DNA of 64,000 bases from Deinococcus actinosclerus (GCF_001507665.1 NZ_CP013910.1:1301501-1365500); one strand, 5' to 3'. Shown: positions 1 to 16,513, numbered from the stretch's first letter. Notes: generated by a model not told the origin, from the letters alone. Translations and numbers: made by a program.

Positions 1-1234
<1,234 letters not shown>

Positions 1235-1246
1235 GGGGTGATGCGG

Positions 1247-1262
1247 GATGGTTGATGGGTGA
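1247..1262 (+). repeat. Short direct repeat, copy 1 (GATGGTTGATGGGTGA)
   Basis: A 16-bp sequence just after the glcF stop that recurs exactly at 2702-2717, so glcD lies between two identical copies. It belongs to the small noncoding repeats seen between genes. Confidence 0.6.
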
Positions 1263-1277
1263 TGGAGGGGTGGGCTC

Positions 1278-2717
<1,440 letters not shown>

Positions 2718-2788
2718 CAGTGGATGGAGGTCCTTCGCCTTTCTCTCAACCATCGACTCTCTCCCATGTTCTGCGCCGGAGGCGACAC

Positions 2789-3436
<648 letters not shown>

Positions 3437-3513
3437 CGCTGGATCGGCCCGCCCGTCACCCCTGGACCGGCCGCGCCGACCGGGCAGCCCGATACAGCCC
3501 TGACGCTTTTCGC

Positions 3514-3519
3514 TATGCT
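3514..3519 (+). promoter_or_regulatory. -10 box (TATGCT) of the cyclic nucleotidase gene
   Basis: TATGCT ends 7 bp before the GTG at 3527 and there is no ribosome binding site, as expected for a leaderless transcript. The box overlaps an upstream ATG (3515) that would otherwise be taken as the start. Confidence 0.6.
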
Positions 3520-3526
3520 GGGGGGC

Positions 3527-5440
<1,914 letters not shown>

Positions 5441-5453
5441 GGCCCCGCGCGCC

Positions 5454-5485
5454 CCACGCCCCCCGGTCACGGCCGGGGGGCGTGG
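5454..5485 (+). terminator. Hairpin terminator after cpdB
   Basis: A perfect 13-bp stem (CCACGCCCCCCGG paired with its complement) with a 6-nt loop directly follows the gene. There is no T-run, so it may act as a GC-rich intrinsic terminator or 3' stabiliser. Confidence 0.55.
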
Positions 5486-5647
5486 CTGTACCGGCCCATC
5501 CCGGTGCCGGCGCCCACCACGGTGCCTGCCCGGTCCGGCGGGGGTCGGCGGGGCAGGTGGACGGACGCCGCCATCGGGGGAGGGGGCAGACGATTTTGTG
5601 CGCTGGTGGGGGTTTCGCGGCAGTTGTGTAGTGTGCGTCCGTCTTGT

Positions 5648-5661
5648 TGGAACTGTTTCCA
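5648..5661. promoter_or_regulatory. Operator-like palindrome next to the sugar-binding-protein -35 box
   Basis: TGGAAC-TG-TTTCCA is a near-perfect palindrome (5 of 6 positions) abutting the TTGACA at 5662. A repressor bound here would block the promoter. A related, weaker palindrome (GTGGAACCGCTTCAC) lies at 5713-5727 between the -10 box and the gene. The central CG and half-site wording resemble LacI-family operators, but no LacI gene is in this window. Confidence 0.4.
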
Positions 5662-5690
5662 TTGACAGTGGGAAAGCGGCGGTGTACGCT
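5662..5690 (+). promoter_or_regulatory. Sigma-70-type promoter for the sugar ABC importer
   Basis: TTGACA at 5662-5667 and TACGCT at 5685-5690 are separated by exactly 17 bp, the best -35/-10 pair in the window. It drives the binding protein at 5772. The rest of the 5441-5771 gap holds only the cpdB hairpin, the two operator-like palindromes and GC-rich spacer. Confidence 0.75.
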
Positions 5691-5771
5691 TGCCCCATCA
5701 AGAACGAAAGACGTGGAACCGCTTCACAGGAGCGGGCCGGGCCTGTCCGGCACCCACCACAAGGGGGATGC

Positions 5772-7031
5772 ATGAAGAAAGTCATCGCACTCGTCAGTCT
5801 CAGCGCCGCTATCGCCGTGAGCAGCAACGCCAGCGCCGTCACCGTCACCCTCGCCTGCGGCGCCGTGGGCCAGGAACTCCAGATGTGCAAGGAAGGCGCC
5901 GCCCGCTGGTCGAAGAAGACCGGCAACGAGGTCAAGATCTTCGAGAGCCCCAACCTCACCAACGACCGCCTCGGCCTGTACCAGCAGCAGCTGGCCGCCA
6001 AGAGCAGCGACATCGACGTCTACCAGCTCGACGTCGTCTGGCCCGGCCTGCTCGCCCAGCACTTCGTCGACCTGAAGGGCAAGGTGCCCGCCGCCGAAGT
6101 GAACGCCCACTTCAAGGGCATCCTCGACGCCAACACCGTCAACGGCAAACTGGTCGCCCTGCCCTGGTTCACCGACGCCGGCCTGCTGTACTACCGCACC
6201 GACCTCCTCCAGAAGTACGGCTACAAGAGCGCCCCCAAGACCTGGGCTGAACTGGCCACGATGGCCAAGAAGATCCAGACGGGCGAGCAGAAGACCAACA
6301 AGTCCTTCACCGGCTACGTCTGGCAGGGCAAGAACTACGAAGGTCTCACCTGCGACGCCCTGGAATGGGTCGTGAGCTTCGGCGGCGGCACCATCGTGGA
6401 CAGCACCGGCAAGGTGACCATCAACAACCCCCAGGCCGCCAAGGCCTTGGACACCGCCGCCAGCTGGATCAAGAGCATCAGCCCCGCCGGCGTCACCACC
6501 TACGACGAGGAAGCCGCCCGCGGCATCTTCCAGGCCGGCAACGCCGCCTTCATGCGCAACTGGCCCTACGCCTGGGCGCTCGGCCAGGGTGACGACAGCA
6601 AGGTCAAGGGCAAGATCGGCGTCGCGCCCCTGCCCAGCGGCGGCAGCCGCAACGCCGCCACCCTCGGCGGCTGGCAGCTCGGCGTGAGCATGTACTCCAA
6701 GAACCAGGCCGCCGCGATCGAGCTCGTGCGCTACCTCGCCGGCCCCGAGGAGCAGAAGATCCGCGCCATCGAAGGGGCCTACAACCCCACCATCCAGAGC
6801 CTCTACAAGGACAAGGACATCCTCGCCAAGAACCCCTTCTTCGGCAGCCTGTACAGCGTCTTCACCAGCGCCGTCGCCCGTCCCTCCGGCCCCACCAAGA
6901 GCAAGTACAACCAGGTCTCCCAGGCCTTCAGCACCGCCGTCAGCGACGTCCTGAACGGCAAGAGCAAGGGCCAGGCCGCCGTCGCCAAGCTCAGCACCGA
7001 CCTCGCCCGCATCAAGGGCCGCGGCTGGTAA
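5772..7031 (+). CDS. Maltose/trehalose-type ABC transporter substrate-binding protein
   Basis: Extracellular solute-binding protein (family 1, MalE-like) delivering a disaccharide, probably maltose or trehalose, to the permeases encoded downstream. The 419-residue precursor has a clear signal peptide ([20 protein letters not shown]). The mature part carries typical family features such as [29 protein letters not shown] and [16 protein letters not shown]. The ATG at 5772 follows AAGGGGG and is chosen over in-frame codons upstream of the signal peptide. A hairpin sits between this gene and the permeases. No ATPase (MalK) gene is in the cluster, so a shared ATPase elsewhere is inferred. The substrate cannot be settled from sequence alone. 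Confidence 0.85.
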   Translation: MKKVIALVSLSAAIAVSSNASAVTVTLACGAVGQELQMCKEGAARWSKKTGNEVKIFESPNLTNDRLGLYQQQLAAKSSDIDVYQLDVVWPGLLAQHFVDLKGKVPAAEVNAHFKGILDANTVNGKLVALPWFTDAGLLYYRTDLLQKYGYKSAPKTWAELATMAKKIQTGEQKTNKSFTGYVWQGKNYEGLTCDALEWVVSFGGGTIVDSTGKVTINNPQAAKALDTAASWIKSISPAGVTTYDEEAARGIFQAGNAAFMRNWPYAWALGQGDDSKVKGKIGVAPLPSGGSRNAATLGGWQLGVSMYSKNQAAAIELVRYLAGPEEQKIRAIEGAYNPTIQSLYKDKDILAKNPFFGSLYSVFTSAVARPSGPTKSKYNQVSQAFSTAVSDVLNGKSKGQAAVAKLSTDLARIKGRGW

Positions 7032-7046
7032 ATCCACACCCTTGGA

Positions 7047-7084
7047 GAAGGGGGGACGCCCAGCACCCGGGGAGTCCCCCCTTC
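7047..7084 (+). terminator. Intercistronic hairpin between binding protein and permease genes
   Basis: A perfect 11-bp stem (GAAGGGGGGAC and its complement) with a 16-nt loop lies just after the binding-protein stop. Hairpins in this position in other sugar ABC operons cause partial termination or protect upstream mRNA, giving more binding protein than permease; that role is inferred here. Confidence 0.6.
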
Positions 7085-7176
7085 GCCTATCAACGCCCCT
7101 TGCGAAAGCATTCATACACGCAGCAGGCGCCGCCCCCGGCCTACACTGCACCCACCCCACAGGAGGTACACCCGGC

Positions 7177-8106
7177 ATGACCGTGAACCCCACCGCGCCC
7201 GCCCGGCCCGTCCGCACCCGCGGCATTGAAGCCGCCCGCGCCCGGCAGGCCATCTGGCTGCTGCTGCCCACCCTGATCGCCATCGCCCTCGTGGCCGGTT
7301 ACCCGCTCTACCGCACCATCTACTTCTCGCTGTTCGAGGCCAACCTCACCACCCCGGACCAGCGCACCTTCGTCGGCCTGGGCAACTTCTGGTTCACCAC
7401 CGAGGACGGCGTCGCCCTGGGCTTCCTGCAGGACCCCAAGTGGTGGGGCGCCGTGAAGAACACCCTGCTGTTCACGGTGGTGTCGGTGTTCCTGGAAACC
7501 GTGTTCGGCATGATCATCGCGCTCGTCGTGAACAGCACCTTCAAGGGACGGGGGCTGCTGCGCACCGCCATGCTGGTGCCCTGGGCGATTCCCACGGTGG
7601 TCTCGGCGCAGATGTGGTCGTACATGTACAACGATTCCTTCGGCCTGATCGGCCGCGGCCTGCTGGGCGGCCAGGCGCTGCTCGCCAACACCGACAGCGC
7701 CATCTGGGCCCTGATCGCCGTGGACGTCTGGAAGACCACCTCCTTCATGGCCCTGCTGATCCTGGCGGGCCTCCAGAGCCTGCCCAGCGACATGTACGAG
7801 GCGGCCGACATGGACGGCGCCAGCAAGTGGACACAGTTCTGGCGCCTGACCCTGCCGCTGCTGCGCCCGGCGCTGCTGGTCGCGCTGGTCTTCCGCAGCC
7901 TGGACGCCCTGCGCGTGTTCGACATCATGTCCGTGATGCTGGGCAACGTGAACGCCGCCGCCACCAGCATGACTGGCTACGCCCGCCAGGCCCTGATCGA
8001 CAACTCGCTGCTGGGCTTCGGCAGCGCCGTCAGCGTGGCGATCTTCCTGATCATCATGGTGATCGTCGTCCTGTACGTCACGGCGTTCCGCGTGAAATTC
8101 GACTGA
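7177..8106 (+). CDS. Sugar ABC transporter permease, MalF-like
   Basis: First membrane subunit of the disaccharide importer. The 309-residue protein has about six membrane segments (for example [20 protein letters not shown] near the N-terminus) and the inner-membrane EAA loop that contacts the ATPase ([20 protein letters not shown]). The ATG at 7177 is preceded by AGGAGGT with a 9-bp spacer, so an upstream in-frame start at 7042 inside the hairpin region is rejected. A TACACT sequence at 7142-7147 could be an extra -10 box. It lies 13 bp ahead of the second permease. Confidence 0.87.
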   Translation: MTVNPTAPARPVRTRGIEAARARQAIWLLLPTLIAIALVAGYPLYRTIYFSLFEANLTTPDQRTFVGLGNFWFTTEDGVALGFLQDPKWWGAVKNTLLFTVVSVFLETVFGMIIALVVNSTFKGRGLLRTAMLVPWAIPTVVSAQMWSYMYNDSFGLIGRGLLGGQALLANTDSAIWALIAVDVWKTTSFMALLILAGLQSLPSDMYEAADMDGASKWTQFWRLTLPLLRPALLVALVFRSLDALRVFDIMSVMLGNVNAAATSMTGYARQALIDNSLLGFGSAVSVAIFLIIMVIVVLYVTAFRVKFD

Positions 8107-8119
8107 GGGGAGGGCGCGC

Positions 8120-8971
8120 ATGAACCTGAAAACCACCAACCCGGCCCTGTACTACCTGCAACGCGCCGCCTTCTACCTGCTCGTGCTGGTCATCGCCTTC
8201 TACCTGCTCGCCCCGTTCTTCTGGGCTGTGCTGACCAGCCTGCGCTCGCCCGGCGACCTGTTCCTGCCACCCGCGCAGTTCATCACCGCCGAGACCACCT
8301 TCCAGAACTACACCCAGGTCTTCGCCAACCCCAACTTCCAGCGGGGCCTGCTGTACTCGCTGATCGTCGCGGTCGGCTCGGTGCTCATCAGCCTGCTGAT
8401 CGGGTCGTTCGCCGCCTACGCGCTGGGCCGCTTCCGCTTCAGCGGCAAGCAGATCATCATGTACGTGATCCTGGCCGTCAGCGTCTTCCCGCAGATCGCC
8501 GTGCTCTCGGGCCTGTACACCCTGATCAGCAACCTGGGGCTGTACAACAACCCCGTCGGGCTGATCCTCACGTACCTGATCTTCACCATCCCCTTCACGG
8601 TGTGGGTGCTGACCAGCTTCGTGCGTGACATTCCCGGCGAACTGGAGGAGGCCGCGCTCGTCGACGGCGCCAGCCCCCTGCAGACCCTCTTCCAGGTGCT
8701 GTTCCCGGTCATGATGCCCGCCCTGGTCACCACCGGCCTGCTGGCCTTCATCAACGCCTGGAACGAGTACCTCTTCGCCCTGACGTTCACGAGCACCAAC
8801 CGCACCGTGCCGGTCGTGATCGCCAACTACTCCGGCGCCACCCAGTTCGACCAGCCCTGGGGCCCGATCATGGCCGCCAGCATCGTCGTGACCGTGCCGC
8901 TGATCATCCTGGTGCTGGTCTTCCAGCGCAACATCGTCTCGGGCCTGACCGCCGGGGCCGTGAAAGGCTGA
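8120..8971 (+). CDS. Sugar ABC transporter permease, MalG-like
   Basis: Second membrane subunit of the importer, 283 residues, with about six membrane segments and the EAA loop ([21 protein letters not shown]). The C-terminus ends in a short cytoplasmic tail ([13 protein letters not shown]) typical of MalG. A GAGGGGAGGG Shine-Dalgarno precedes the ATG. It is the last gene of the transporter operon and is followed by a strong hairpin. Confidence 0.87.
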   Translation: MNLKTTNPALYYLQRAAFYLLVLVIAFYLLAPFFWAVLTSLRSPGDLFLPPAQFITAETTFQNYTQVFANPNFQRGLLYSLIVAVGSVLISLLIGSFAAYALGRFRFSGKQIIMYVILAVSVFPQIAVLSGLYTLISNLGLYNNPVGLILTYLIFTIPFTVWVLTSFVRDIPGELEEAALVDGASPLQTLFQVLFPVMMPALVTTGLLAFINAWNEYLFALTFTSTNRTVPVVIANYSGATQFDQPWGPIMAASIVVTVPLIILVLVFQRNIVSGLTAGAVKG

Positions 8972-8993
8972 GCCGCACCCGTTCCTGACCCGA

Positions 8994-9039
8994 AAGAGGT
9001 GCCGGCCGCTCCGATCCTGTGGGGCGGCCGGCACCTCTT
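8994..9039 (+). terminator. Terminator after the sugar importer operon
   Basis: A perfect 16-bp stem (AAGAGGTGCCGGCCGC and its complement) with a 14-nt loop. It ends in CTCTT rather than a long T-run. It separates this operon from the opposing gene at 9085. Confidence 0.65.
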
Positions 9040-9084
9040 CGGGCTCGTGGTGTGCACGCCGGCGAGATCCGCCCCGCCCGGCGG

Positions 9085-9501
9085 TCAGTTCAGGTGCGTG
9101 CCCTCGTCGTGGCCGCCCCCGTACATGGTGATCACGTCCCGGAGCACCTGCCGTGCCAGGCGCAGGACCGCGTCCTCGGACAGATCGTCCACCCGGAAGC
9201 CCTCGCCCCGGCCGTACTCGCCCCGGAACGCGCCGTCGGCGCGGCGGACCCGCACGAGCACCTCGCACAGCCCCAGCCGGAACCACGCCGCGTGCCAGCT
9301 GCCCAGCGGCGCCGGCCGCAGCGTCTCCTGCGGATCGGGCACAGGGTCCATGCTGACGTTGTTCAGGGGCAGACCCGGCCCGTTCGCGGCGCGCAGCGCG
9401 TGGTACAGCAGGTTCAGGAACCCCTCGCAGGCCCGCTGATCCGCCTGCCGGGCCTGAGCGCCGCGCCGGATCACCGCCTGCAACTCGTCAAAGGAACTCA
9501 C
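9085..9501 (-). CDS. Conserved hypothetical protein
   Basis: A 138-residue, probably cytoplasmic protein that I cannot assign to a family. It has alternating charged and hydrophobic segments (for example SEDAVLRLARQVLRDVI) and no signal peptide, membrane segment or cysteine motif. GTG 9501 is chosen because TACAGT lies 7 bp upstream; homologous-looking sequence does not extend into the longer reading frame. It stands alone, converging with the sugar importer. Confidence 0.6.
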   Translation of the reverse strand: MSSFDELQAVIRRGAQARQADQRACEGFLNLLYHALRAANGPGLPLNNVSMDPVPDPQETLRPAPLGSWHAAWFRLGLCEVLVRVRRADGAFRGEYGRGEGFRVDDLSEDAVLRLARQVLRDVITMYGGGHDEGTHLN

Positions 9502-9508
9502 GTTCCCG

Positions 9509-9514
9509 ACTGTA
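9509..9514 (-). promoter_or_regulatory. -10 box (TACAGT) of the hypothetical gene at 9085-9501
   Basis: TACAGT with a 7-bp spacer to GTG 9501, no ribosome binding site: leaderless start. Confidence 0.55.
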
Positions 9515-9593
9515 CCGCCCGTCAGCGCGGTTTTCAGGGACTCACTCCGCCCGAGCCGGAGAGGGTGTGGACAGGCTGCACGGACCGGTGCTG

Positions 9594-11362
<1,769 letters not shown>

Positions 11363-11384
11363 AATCCGGCAGTATAGCCGGATT
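11363..11384. promoter_or_regulatory. Perfect inverted repeat enclosing the -10 box of the AlbA-type regulator
   Basis: The arms AATCCGGC and GCCGGATT (8 bp each, perfect) flank exactly the 6-bp -10 box (TATACT on the minus strand, 11371-11376), and the proximal arm touches the GTG start. A dimeric protein bound here would cover the -10 box and start codon. Autoregulation by the downstream DNA-binding protein is inferred. Confidence 0.6.
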
Positions 11385-11440
11385 CGGCGCCGTTCCGGGA
11401 GGGGACAGGCCCGAGCCGGCCACCCCCCCAGCCGGCCCGG

Positions 11441-11878
11441 TCAGCGGCCCACGCGTGCGGGCTCGCGGGTCAGCCAGCGCCGCTGCGTGAGCACCGGACC
11501 GTCCAGCCACACCAGCGCTGCCCGGCGCCCCACGCCCCACACCACCGCCGCCTGCCCGAAGAGGCAGCCCAGACGCACGGCCTCGGGGAGCGGCACGCCG
11601 CGCAGGATGAGGGTGTCCTCGCGCCACGCGCCCTCGCCGTTCCAGCCCGGTAGGGGTGCCCAGGGCTGCGCCCCGGCGGCCAGCTGGGCCTGCCGGGCCC
11701 TGTTCAGGTCAGCTGACGTGGGCTGAGCACCCGGATTCCAGGCGGTCAAGATCGCCCAGCGCTGCCCTGCTGCGGCCCAGTCGGGGGACGCGCCCGGCCC
11801 GGCCGGCGTCAGGTGCAGCCGCTCCCCGGCCCGGCCGTAGGCGCTGGCCAGGAAAGCGGCGCGCAGCTCGGCGTTCAT
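11441..11878 (-). CDS. DUF3293-like protein
   Basis: A 145-residue cytoplasmic protein of unknown function. The segment [20 protein letters not shown] followed by an Arg/Gln-rich helix matches the pattern of DUF3293 proteins. ATG 11878 lies 17 bp after the stop of the preceding secreted-protein gene, and no clear ribosome binding site is present, so it is probably co-transcribed with truD and that gene. The N-terminus of the longer open frame reads low-complexity shadow sequence and is rejected. Confidence 0.6.
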   Translation of the reverse strand: MNAELRAAFLASAYGRAGERLHLTPAGPGASPDWAAAGQRWAILTAWNPGAQPTSADLNRARQAQLAAGAQPWAPLPGWNGEGAWREDTLILRGVPLPEAVRLGCLFGQAAVVWGVGRRAALVWLDGPVLTQRRWLTREPARVGR

Positions 11879-11895
11879 GTGAGGATGCCGTCCGG

Positions 11896-12267
11896 TCAGC
11901 GGGTCACGGTGGCCTGCACGCTCACGATCTGCGCGTTCTTCAACCGGAACACCAGCCCCACGCGCTGCCCCACCTTGAAGGTGCCGCCCAGCACCACCCG
12001 GGCGCGCGCGTCCGTGCCCAGTGTCAACGTCCCGGGCATCGGGATGCTCGTCACGACCTTGCAGCGCGGCTCGCAGCGCAGCAGCCGCGCCCGGCCCGCG
12101 CTGCTCCACACACCCAGCAGCTCGTCGCTGCGGGCGATCTTCAGGGTGCCCACCAGCTGCACGCCCTCATGCATCAGTTTCAGGGTCATGCCCTGGGGGA
12201 CGCTGGCCTGCACGCTGCCAGACGACAGGCTCAGCAGCGCCGCACACAGCAGAGTTCGGACCTTCAC
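11896..12267 (-). CDS. Small secreted protein of unknown function
   Basis: A 123-residue protein with a signal peptide ([21 protein letters not shown]). The mature part is mostly beta-type sequence (for example [21 protein letters not shown]) with two cysteines that could form a disulfide (LRCEPRCKV). I recognise no family. Its GTG start overlaps the truD stop by 4 bp (GTGA), so it is translationally coupled to truD. Confidence 0.65.
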   Translation of the reverse strand: MKVRTLLCAALLSLSSGSVQASVPQGMTLKLMHEGVQLVGTLKIARSDELLGVWSSAGRARLLRCEPRCKVVTSIPMPGTLTLGTDARARVVLGGTFKVGQRVGLVFRLKNAQIVSVQATVTR

Positions 12268-13340
12268 GCATTCCCTCCTTCGTCCGCGCCGTCCTCGGCG
12301 TCCAGTTCGGGCGCGGCGGCGTCCACGCTGGTCTTCATGACCTCCCGCAGCACGCTGGTCGCGAAACTCCCCTTGGGCAGCGTGAACGACAGCGTGAAGC
12401 CGTCCTCCCCGGGCGTCACAAGCGCCTCCTGCGGATACACGCGGGTCAGGCGGCGGTCCCCCTTGCGGCTGCCGAACACCTCGGGGCTCAGGCCCAGTTC
12501 CTCCAGCACCTCGCGCTCCAGCTCACCGGCGTCCAGGGTCAGCGGCTTGACCTTGCGGCCGAACAGCGTGCCCGTGGCACTCACCTCACCCCGCTGGGCG
12601 CGCGGGGTCTCGGCCGCCGCGTCCTGCACGCTGAAGACCCCGCCCGTGTCGTGTTTCTTCGCCATGTCCCCGGCCAGCAGGGCGTCGAACACCCCGCGTT
12701 CCAGGCGGCGGCTCACGAAGGCGTTGAACACCACGCTCTGAAGCGCACTCGTCAGGAAGCGGCGCACCCGGGGGTCACGCACGCGCGACTCGCCCCGCAC
12801 GACCCGCAGGCCCTCCTCGGCGTTCAGGCCACCCAGCCCGAAGCGCTGCGGCCCGAAGTAGTTCGGCACGCCGCGCGCACTCAGCTCGGCCAGCGTGCGC
12901 GCCGCCTCGTCCGCTCCTCCGGCGGCGCCGCGCACCCGCACCTGAAAGCGGTTGCCGCTCAGGTGCCCGATGGCCAGCTTGTTGCCGTGCCGCGCCGTGT
13001 CCAGCACCCGCACGCCCTCCATCGCGAAGGCCGGCAGCCGGGCCTCGTACTTGGCGGGCAGGCTGATCCACTGGGTCGTCACCGCGTGCCGGTCTTTCAG
13101 CCCCGCCACGCCGATGTCCCGGTCGCGCACACCCAGCTGCGTGCCCAGCTCACGCAGGACATGCGCCGTGGTGTGCCCGGTCTTCTCCAGCTGCACGAAC
13201 AGGAAGTCCCCCTCGCCGCTCAAGGGGTAGGCGGGCTGCTCCTCCACGCGGAAATCGGCCGGTTCACGGCGCAGCACCCCGCCGGTTCCCGGGCCATCCG
13301 TCAGGGCGCGCAGCGCCGACCAGTCAAACACCAGACTCAC
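12264..13340 (-). CDS. truD: tRNA pseudouridine synthase D (TruD)
   Basis: Converts U13 of certain tRNAs to pseudouridine. The 358-residue protein shows the family motifs: FRVEEQPAY near the N-terminus, catalytic-Asp motif [12 protein letters not shown] near residue 80, [10 protein letters not shown], and NYFGPQRFG near 170, followed by the TRUD insertion domain. Length matches the family. GTG 13340 has TATGGT 9 bp upstream and no ribosome binding site. It heads a three-gene unit with the secreted protein and the DUF3293-like gene. Confidence 0.9.
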   Translation of the reverse strand: MSLVFDWSALRALTDGPGTGGVLRREPADFRVEEQPAYPLSGEGDFLFVQLEKTGHTTAHVLRELGTQLGVRDRDIGVAGLKDRHAVTTQWISLPAKYEARLPAFAMEGVRVLDTARHGNKLAIGHLSGNRFQVRVRGAAGGADEAARTLAELSARGVPNYFGPQRFGLGGLNAEEGLRVVRGESRVRDPRVRRFLTSALQSVVFNAFVSRRLERGVFDALLAGDMAKKHDTGGVFSVQDAAAETPRAQRGEVSATGTLFGRKVKPLTLDAGELEREVLEELGLSPEVFGSRKGDRRLTRVYPQEALVTPGEDGFTLSFTLPKGSFATSVLREVMKTSVDAAAPELDAEDGADEGGNA

Positions 13341-13349
13341 GATCTGCCC

Positions 13350-13355
13350 ACCATA
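13350..13355 (-). promoter_or_regulatory. -10 box (TATGGT) of truD
   Basis: Nine bp before GTG 13340. An AT-rich tract (13368-13394) lies upstream, where a -35/UP region would be. Confidence 0.4.
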
Positions 13356-13503
13356 TCCCGCATGAGCAGATTTGATGTGAAATTTTTTGCATGCCAGGGA
13401 AGTAGCCGGTGTGAGTGCGTGACGCTGTGCCCTGCGGGGTTCACAGGCCGCGCGCCGCCCGGGCCGCCCACGACTCTGAGAGACATGAAGAGACCTTCAT
13501 CCC

Positions 13504-13538
13504 CCGGGGCGCAGCAGGGGAGACTGGCTGCGGCCCGG
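13504..13538 (-). terminator. Hairpin after the aldehyde dehydrogenase gene
   Basis: A 12-bp stem with one mismatch (CCGGGCCGCAGC against GCTGCGCCCCGG) and an 11-nt loop, just past the stop on the minus strand. No T-run, so termination is uncertain. Confidence 0.4.
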
Positions 13539-13545
13539 GGTGACG

Positions 13546-15009
13546 TTACACCAGCGACAGACTGATGAACTTCGTTTCCAGGTACTCGTCCAGGCCCCAG
13601 TGGCCGCCCTCACGGCCCACGCCGCTGTTCTTCATGCCGCCGAAGGGAATGTGCGGCGCGTTCGCGCTGGGCAGACCGTCGTTCAGGCCCACGATGCCGT
13701 ACTCCAGCCCCTCCGCGACGCGGAAGGCGCGGCCCAGGTCCCGCGTGTACGCGTACGCGGCCAGCCCGAACTCGGACGCGTTCGCCAGGGCCAGCCCCTC
13801 CTCCTCGGTGTCGAACACCACCACAGGCGCCACCGGCCCGAACGTCTCCTCGCGCAGGATCACGCTGTCCGGATGCACGTCCGTGAGGACCGTCGGCTGG
13901 AAGTACAGTCCGCCCGTCGCCTGCCCCCCCGTCGTGGCCCGCGCGCCGCGCGCCAGGGCGTCCTGCACCTGCGCCTGGATCTTGTCCAGGCCCGCCTGCT
14001 CCACCACCGGGCCCACCTGCGTGCCGTCCAGCAGCGGGTCACCCACCGTCAGCGCCGCCGTCTTCTCGGTCAGCAGGCGCGTGAAGGCCTCGGTCACGCC
14101 GCGCTGCACGTACACCCGGTTCGTGCACACGCAGGTCTGCCCGGCGTTGCGGAACTTGCTGGCGATCACCTCGCGGGCCGCGCCCTCCAGATCGGCGTCG
14201 TCGAACACCAGCACAGGCGCGTGCCCGCCCAGTTCCAGGCTGACGCGCTTGATCGTCCGCGCGGCCTGACCGTACAGCAGCCGCCCCACCTCGGTGCTGC
14301 CCGTGAAGGTCAGTTTCCGGACCCGCTCGTCCGCCATCAGCGGCTGCGAGAACGCCGGGGCGTCATTCGTGGGCAGCACCTGGAAGGTATCGGGCGGCCC
14401 CCCAGCCTCCAGCCACAGTTCCGCGAGGTACAGGGCTGTCATGGGGCTCAGCTCGGCCGGCTTGAGGATCATCACGCAGCCCGCCGCCAGCGCCGGGGCG
14501 GCCTTGCGCGTGATCATGCCCGCCGGGAAGTTCCACGGGGTCACGGCGTACACGATGCCCACCGGCTCCTGCACCGTCAGGCCGCGCTTGTGAGGAAAGC
14601 GCAGGTTCACCCGCTCGCCCGCGATGCGCCCGGCCTCCTCCGCGCACCACTCGATGAAACTGGCCGCGTAATGCACCTCGCCGCGCGTCTCGGTGATCGG
14701 CTTGCCCATCTCCAGCGTCATCAGGCGCGCCAGCGGCTCCTGGTGCGCCAGCATCAGCTCGAACCAGCGGCGCAGCACCCGCCCGCGCTCGTAGCCGTTC
14801 ACGCGCCGCCAGCTCCGCAGGGCCCGCTCGGCCGCGTCGATCGCCTGCCGGGCGTCCCCCGCCGAGCAGTCCGCCACCTCCCCGATCAGCTGCCCGTTGC
14901 CGGGATGGAACACGGGAAAGGTGCGGTCCAGCGCGTGCCATCCACCCGCGAAGTAGGCGCGGGAACGGGTCGCGGGATCACGGGACAGGTCAGTGGGTGG
15001 GGTGGTCAT
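13546..15009 (-). CDS. NAD(P)-dependent aldehyde dehydrogenase, succinate-semialdehyde dehydrogenase type
   Basis: Oxidises an aldehyde to the acid, most likely succinate semialdehyde. The 487-residue protein shows the ALDH motifs: TPWNFP, the general-base Glu in LELGGHAPV, and the catalytic Cys in GQTCVC, whose second cysteine two residues on is typical of GabD. ATG 15009 follows CTGGAGG by 4-5 bp, so the longer upstream reading is rejected. No gabT or other GABA gene is adjacent, so the substrate is inferred. Confidence 0.8.
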   Translation of the reverse strand: MTTPPTDLSRDPATRSRAYFAGGWHALDRTFPVFHPGNGQLIGEVADCSAGDARQAIDAAERALRSWRRVNGYERGRVLRRWFELMLAHQEPLARLMTLEMGKPITETRGEVHYAASFIEWCAEEAGRIAGERVNLRFPHKRGLTVQEPVGIVYAVTPWNFPAGMITRKAAPALAAGCVMILKPAELSPMTALYLAELWLEAGGPPDTFQVLPTNDAPAFSQPLMADERVRKLTFTGSTEVGRLLYGQAARTIKRVSLELGGHAPVLVFDDADLEGAAREVIASKFRNAGQTCVCTNRVYVQRGVTEAFTRLLTEKTAALTVGDPLLDGTQVGPVVEQAGLDKIQAQVQDALARGARATTGGQATGGLYFQPTVLTDVHPDSVILREETFGPVAPVVVFDTEEEGLALANASEFGLAAYAYTRDLGRAFRVAEGLEYGIVGLNDGLPSANAPHIPFGGMKNSGVGREGGHWGLDEYLETKFISLSLV

Positions 15010-15145
15010 GGAACCTCCAGAGGGAAAGGAGTCAGCGAGCAGGCCGTCAGGGGCCCAGTGTCCCCCCCCGCCCCCACCCCTGACCAGCCCCGGTTCGGTG
15101 AGGCGGGACACCGCACCTACCGCCCGCCTGAGCCCACCCGCGCCA

Positions 15146-16428
15146 TCAGCCCAGCTGGAGGCGCAGCCACAGCGCGAGCAGGCCCGCGAGCAGCACCGGG
15201 GGCGTCAGGCGCAGCCCGGCGCGCAGGTACTCGCCCCAGCCGACCTCCAGCCCGCGCCCGCGCAGGACGTGCAGCCACAGCAGCGTTGCCAGACTCCCGA
15301 TCGGCGTGAGCTTCGGCCCGATATCCGCGCCCACCACCGCCCCGAACACCAGCGCCTGACGCGCCGCGCCGCTCACGCCGCTGCCCTGGATGCCCAGGAT
15401 CGCCGTGAGCAGCGCCGGGAGGTTGTTCAGCCCCGCGCTGAGCCCCGCCACGCTGAGGCCCGACGCGAACACCGCCGCGCCCGTCCCGTGCGCCGCCCAG
15501 CCCGAGAGCCACGCCCCGTACGCGCCGGTCACGCCCGCGCCGCGCAGCCCGTACACCACCGTGTACATCGCCAGACTGAACGCCACCACGTTCCACGGCG
15601 CGGCGCGCAGCACCGCCCGCGTGCCCACGTGCGCGCTGCGCGCCGCGACCACCCACACCAGCCCTGCGCACACCGCCACGACCGCGCTGAGGGGCACGCC
15701 TGCCCCCTCGGCCAGGAACGCCCCGGCCAGCAGCAGCGGCGTGACCAGCCAGCCCGCCCGGAACACGCCCCACGACCGCACCGCTCCGGCCGGGTCCGGC
15801 AGCGCCCCCACGTCGTAGCGGCGCGGCAGGGTGCGCCCGTAGAACAGCAGCAGGGCGCCCAGGCACGCGGCGACCACGACCAGATTCACGGGCAGCATCA
15901 CGCCCGCATACCCGCCGAAACTGATCCGGAAGGCGTCCGCCGCGATGATGTTCGTCAGGTTGCTGATCGTCAGCGGCAGGCTCGCGGCGTCCACCACGAA
16001 CCCCACCGCCAGCGCCAGCGTCAGGGTCGCCGCGCGGCTCACGCCCAGCGCCCGCGCCAGCTCCAGCACGATCGGCGTGAGGATCAGCACCCCGCCGTCG
16101 TTCGCGAACAGCGCCGCCACCACCGCGCACAGCCCCACCAGCAGCGCCAGCAGCCGCCGCCCACTCCCGCCCCCCAGCGCGCCACGTGCAGCGCCGCCCA
16201 GCGGAACAGCCCCGCCGCGTCCAGCAGCAGACTCAGGACGATCAGGCCCACCAGCGTTAGCGTGGCGTTCCACGTGGCGCCCCACAGGGTGGGCAGGTCC
16301 GACAGGTGCACCACCCCGGCCAGCAGCGCCACCACCGCGCCCAGCGTCGCGGCGCGCGCCGCTCCCAGCCCGCGCGGCTGCCAGACCACCAGCGCCACGG
16401 TTCCCAGCACGATCAGCACCGCCAACAT
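15146..16428 (-). pseudogene. arsB: ArsB-type arsenite/anion efflux membrane protein, frameshifted
   Basis: Two overlapping frames together make a 427-residue polytopic membrane protein of the ArsB/NhaD group, the usual ArsB length, if one G is added to the run of six at 16170-16175. The first frame starts MLAVLIVLGTVALVVWQP and ends near HVARWGAG; the second resumes at SGRRLLALLVGL and carries ArsB-like segments NDGGVLILTPIVLELAR, NLTNIIAADAFRISFGGYA and NNLPALLTAILGI. ATG 16428 has TAAAGT 7 bp upstream. No arsR or arsC is adjacent. The frameshift may be a sequencing error. Confidence 0.75.
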
Positions 16429-16435
16429 GACGGGC

Positions 16436-16441
16436 ACTTTA
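16436..16441 (-). promoter_or_regulatory. -10 box (TAAAGT) of arsB
   Basis: Seven bp before ATG 16428, no ribosome binding site. Confidence 0.45.
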
Positions 16442-16513
16442 GCGGGCCGGGCGGCCGGGGACGGGGCCCCTCTCTTCATCCAGCCGGGAGGAACAGGGGG
16501 CACCGACCTGAAG

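Noticed and set aside
7042..7176. Extra 45 residues at the start of the MalF-like permease
   Set aside because: They are read from the intercistronic hairpin; the ATG at 7177 has AGGAGGT at good spacing.
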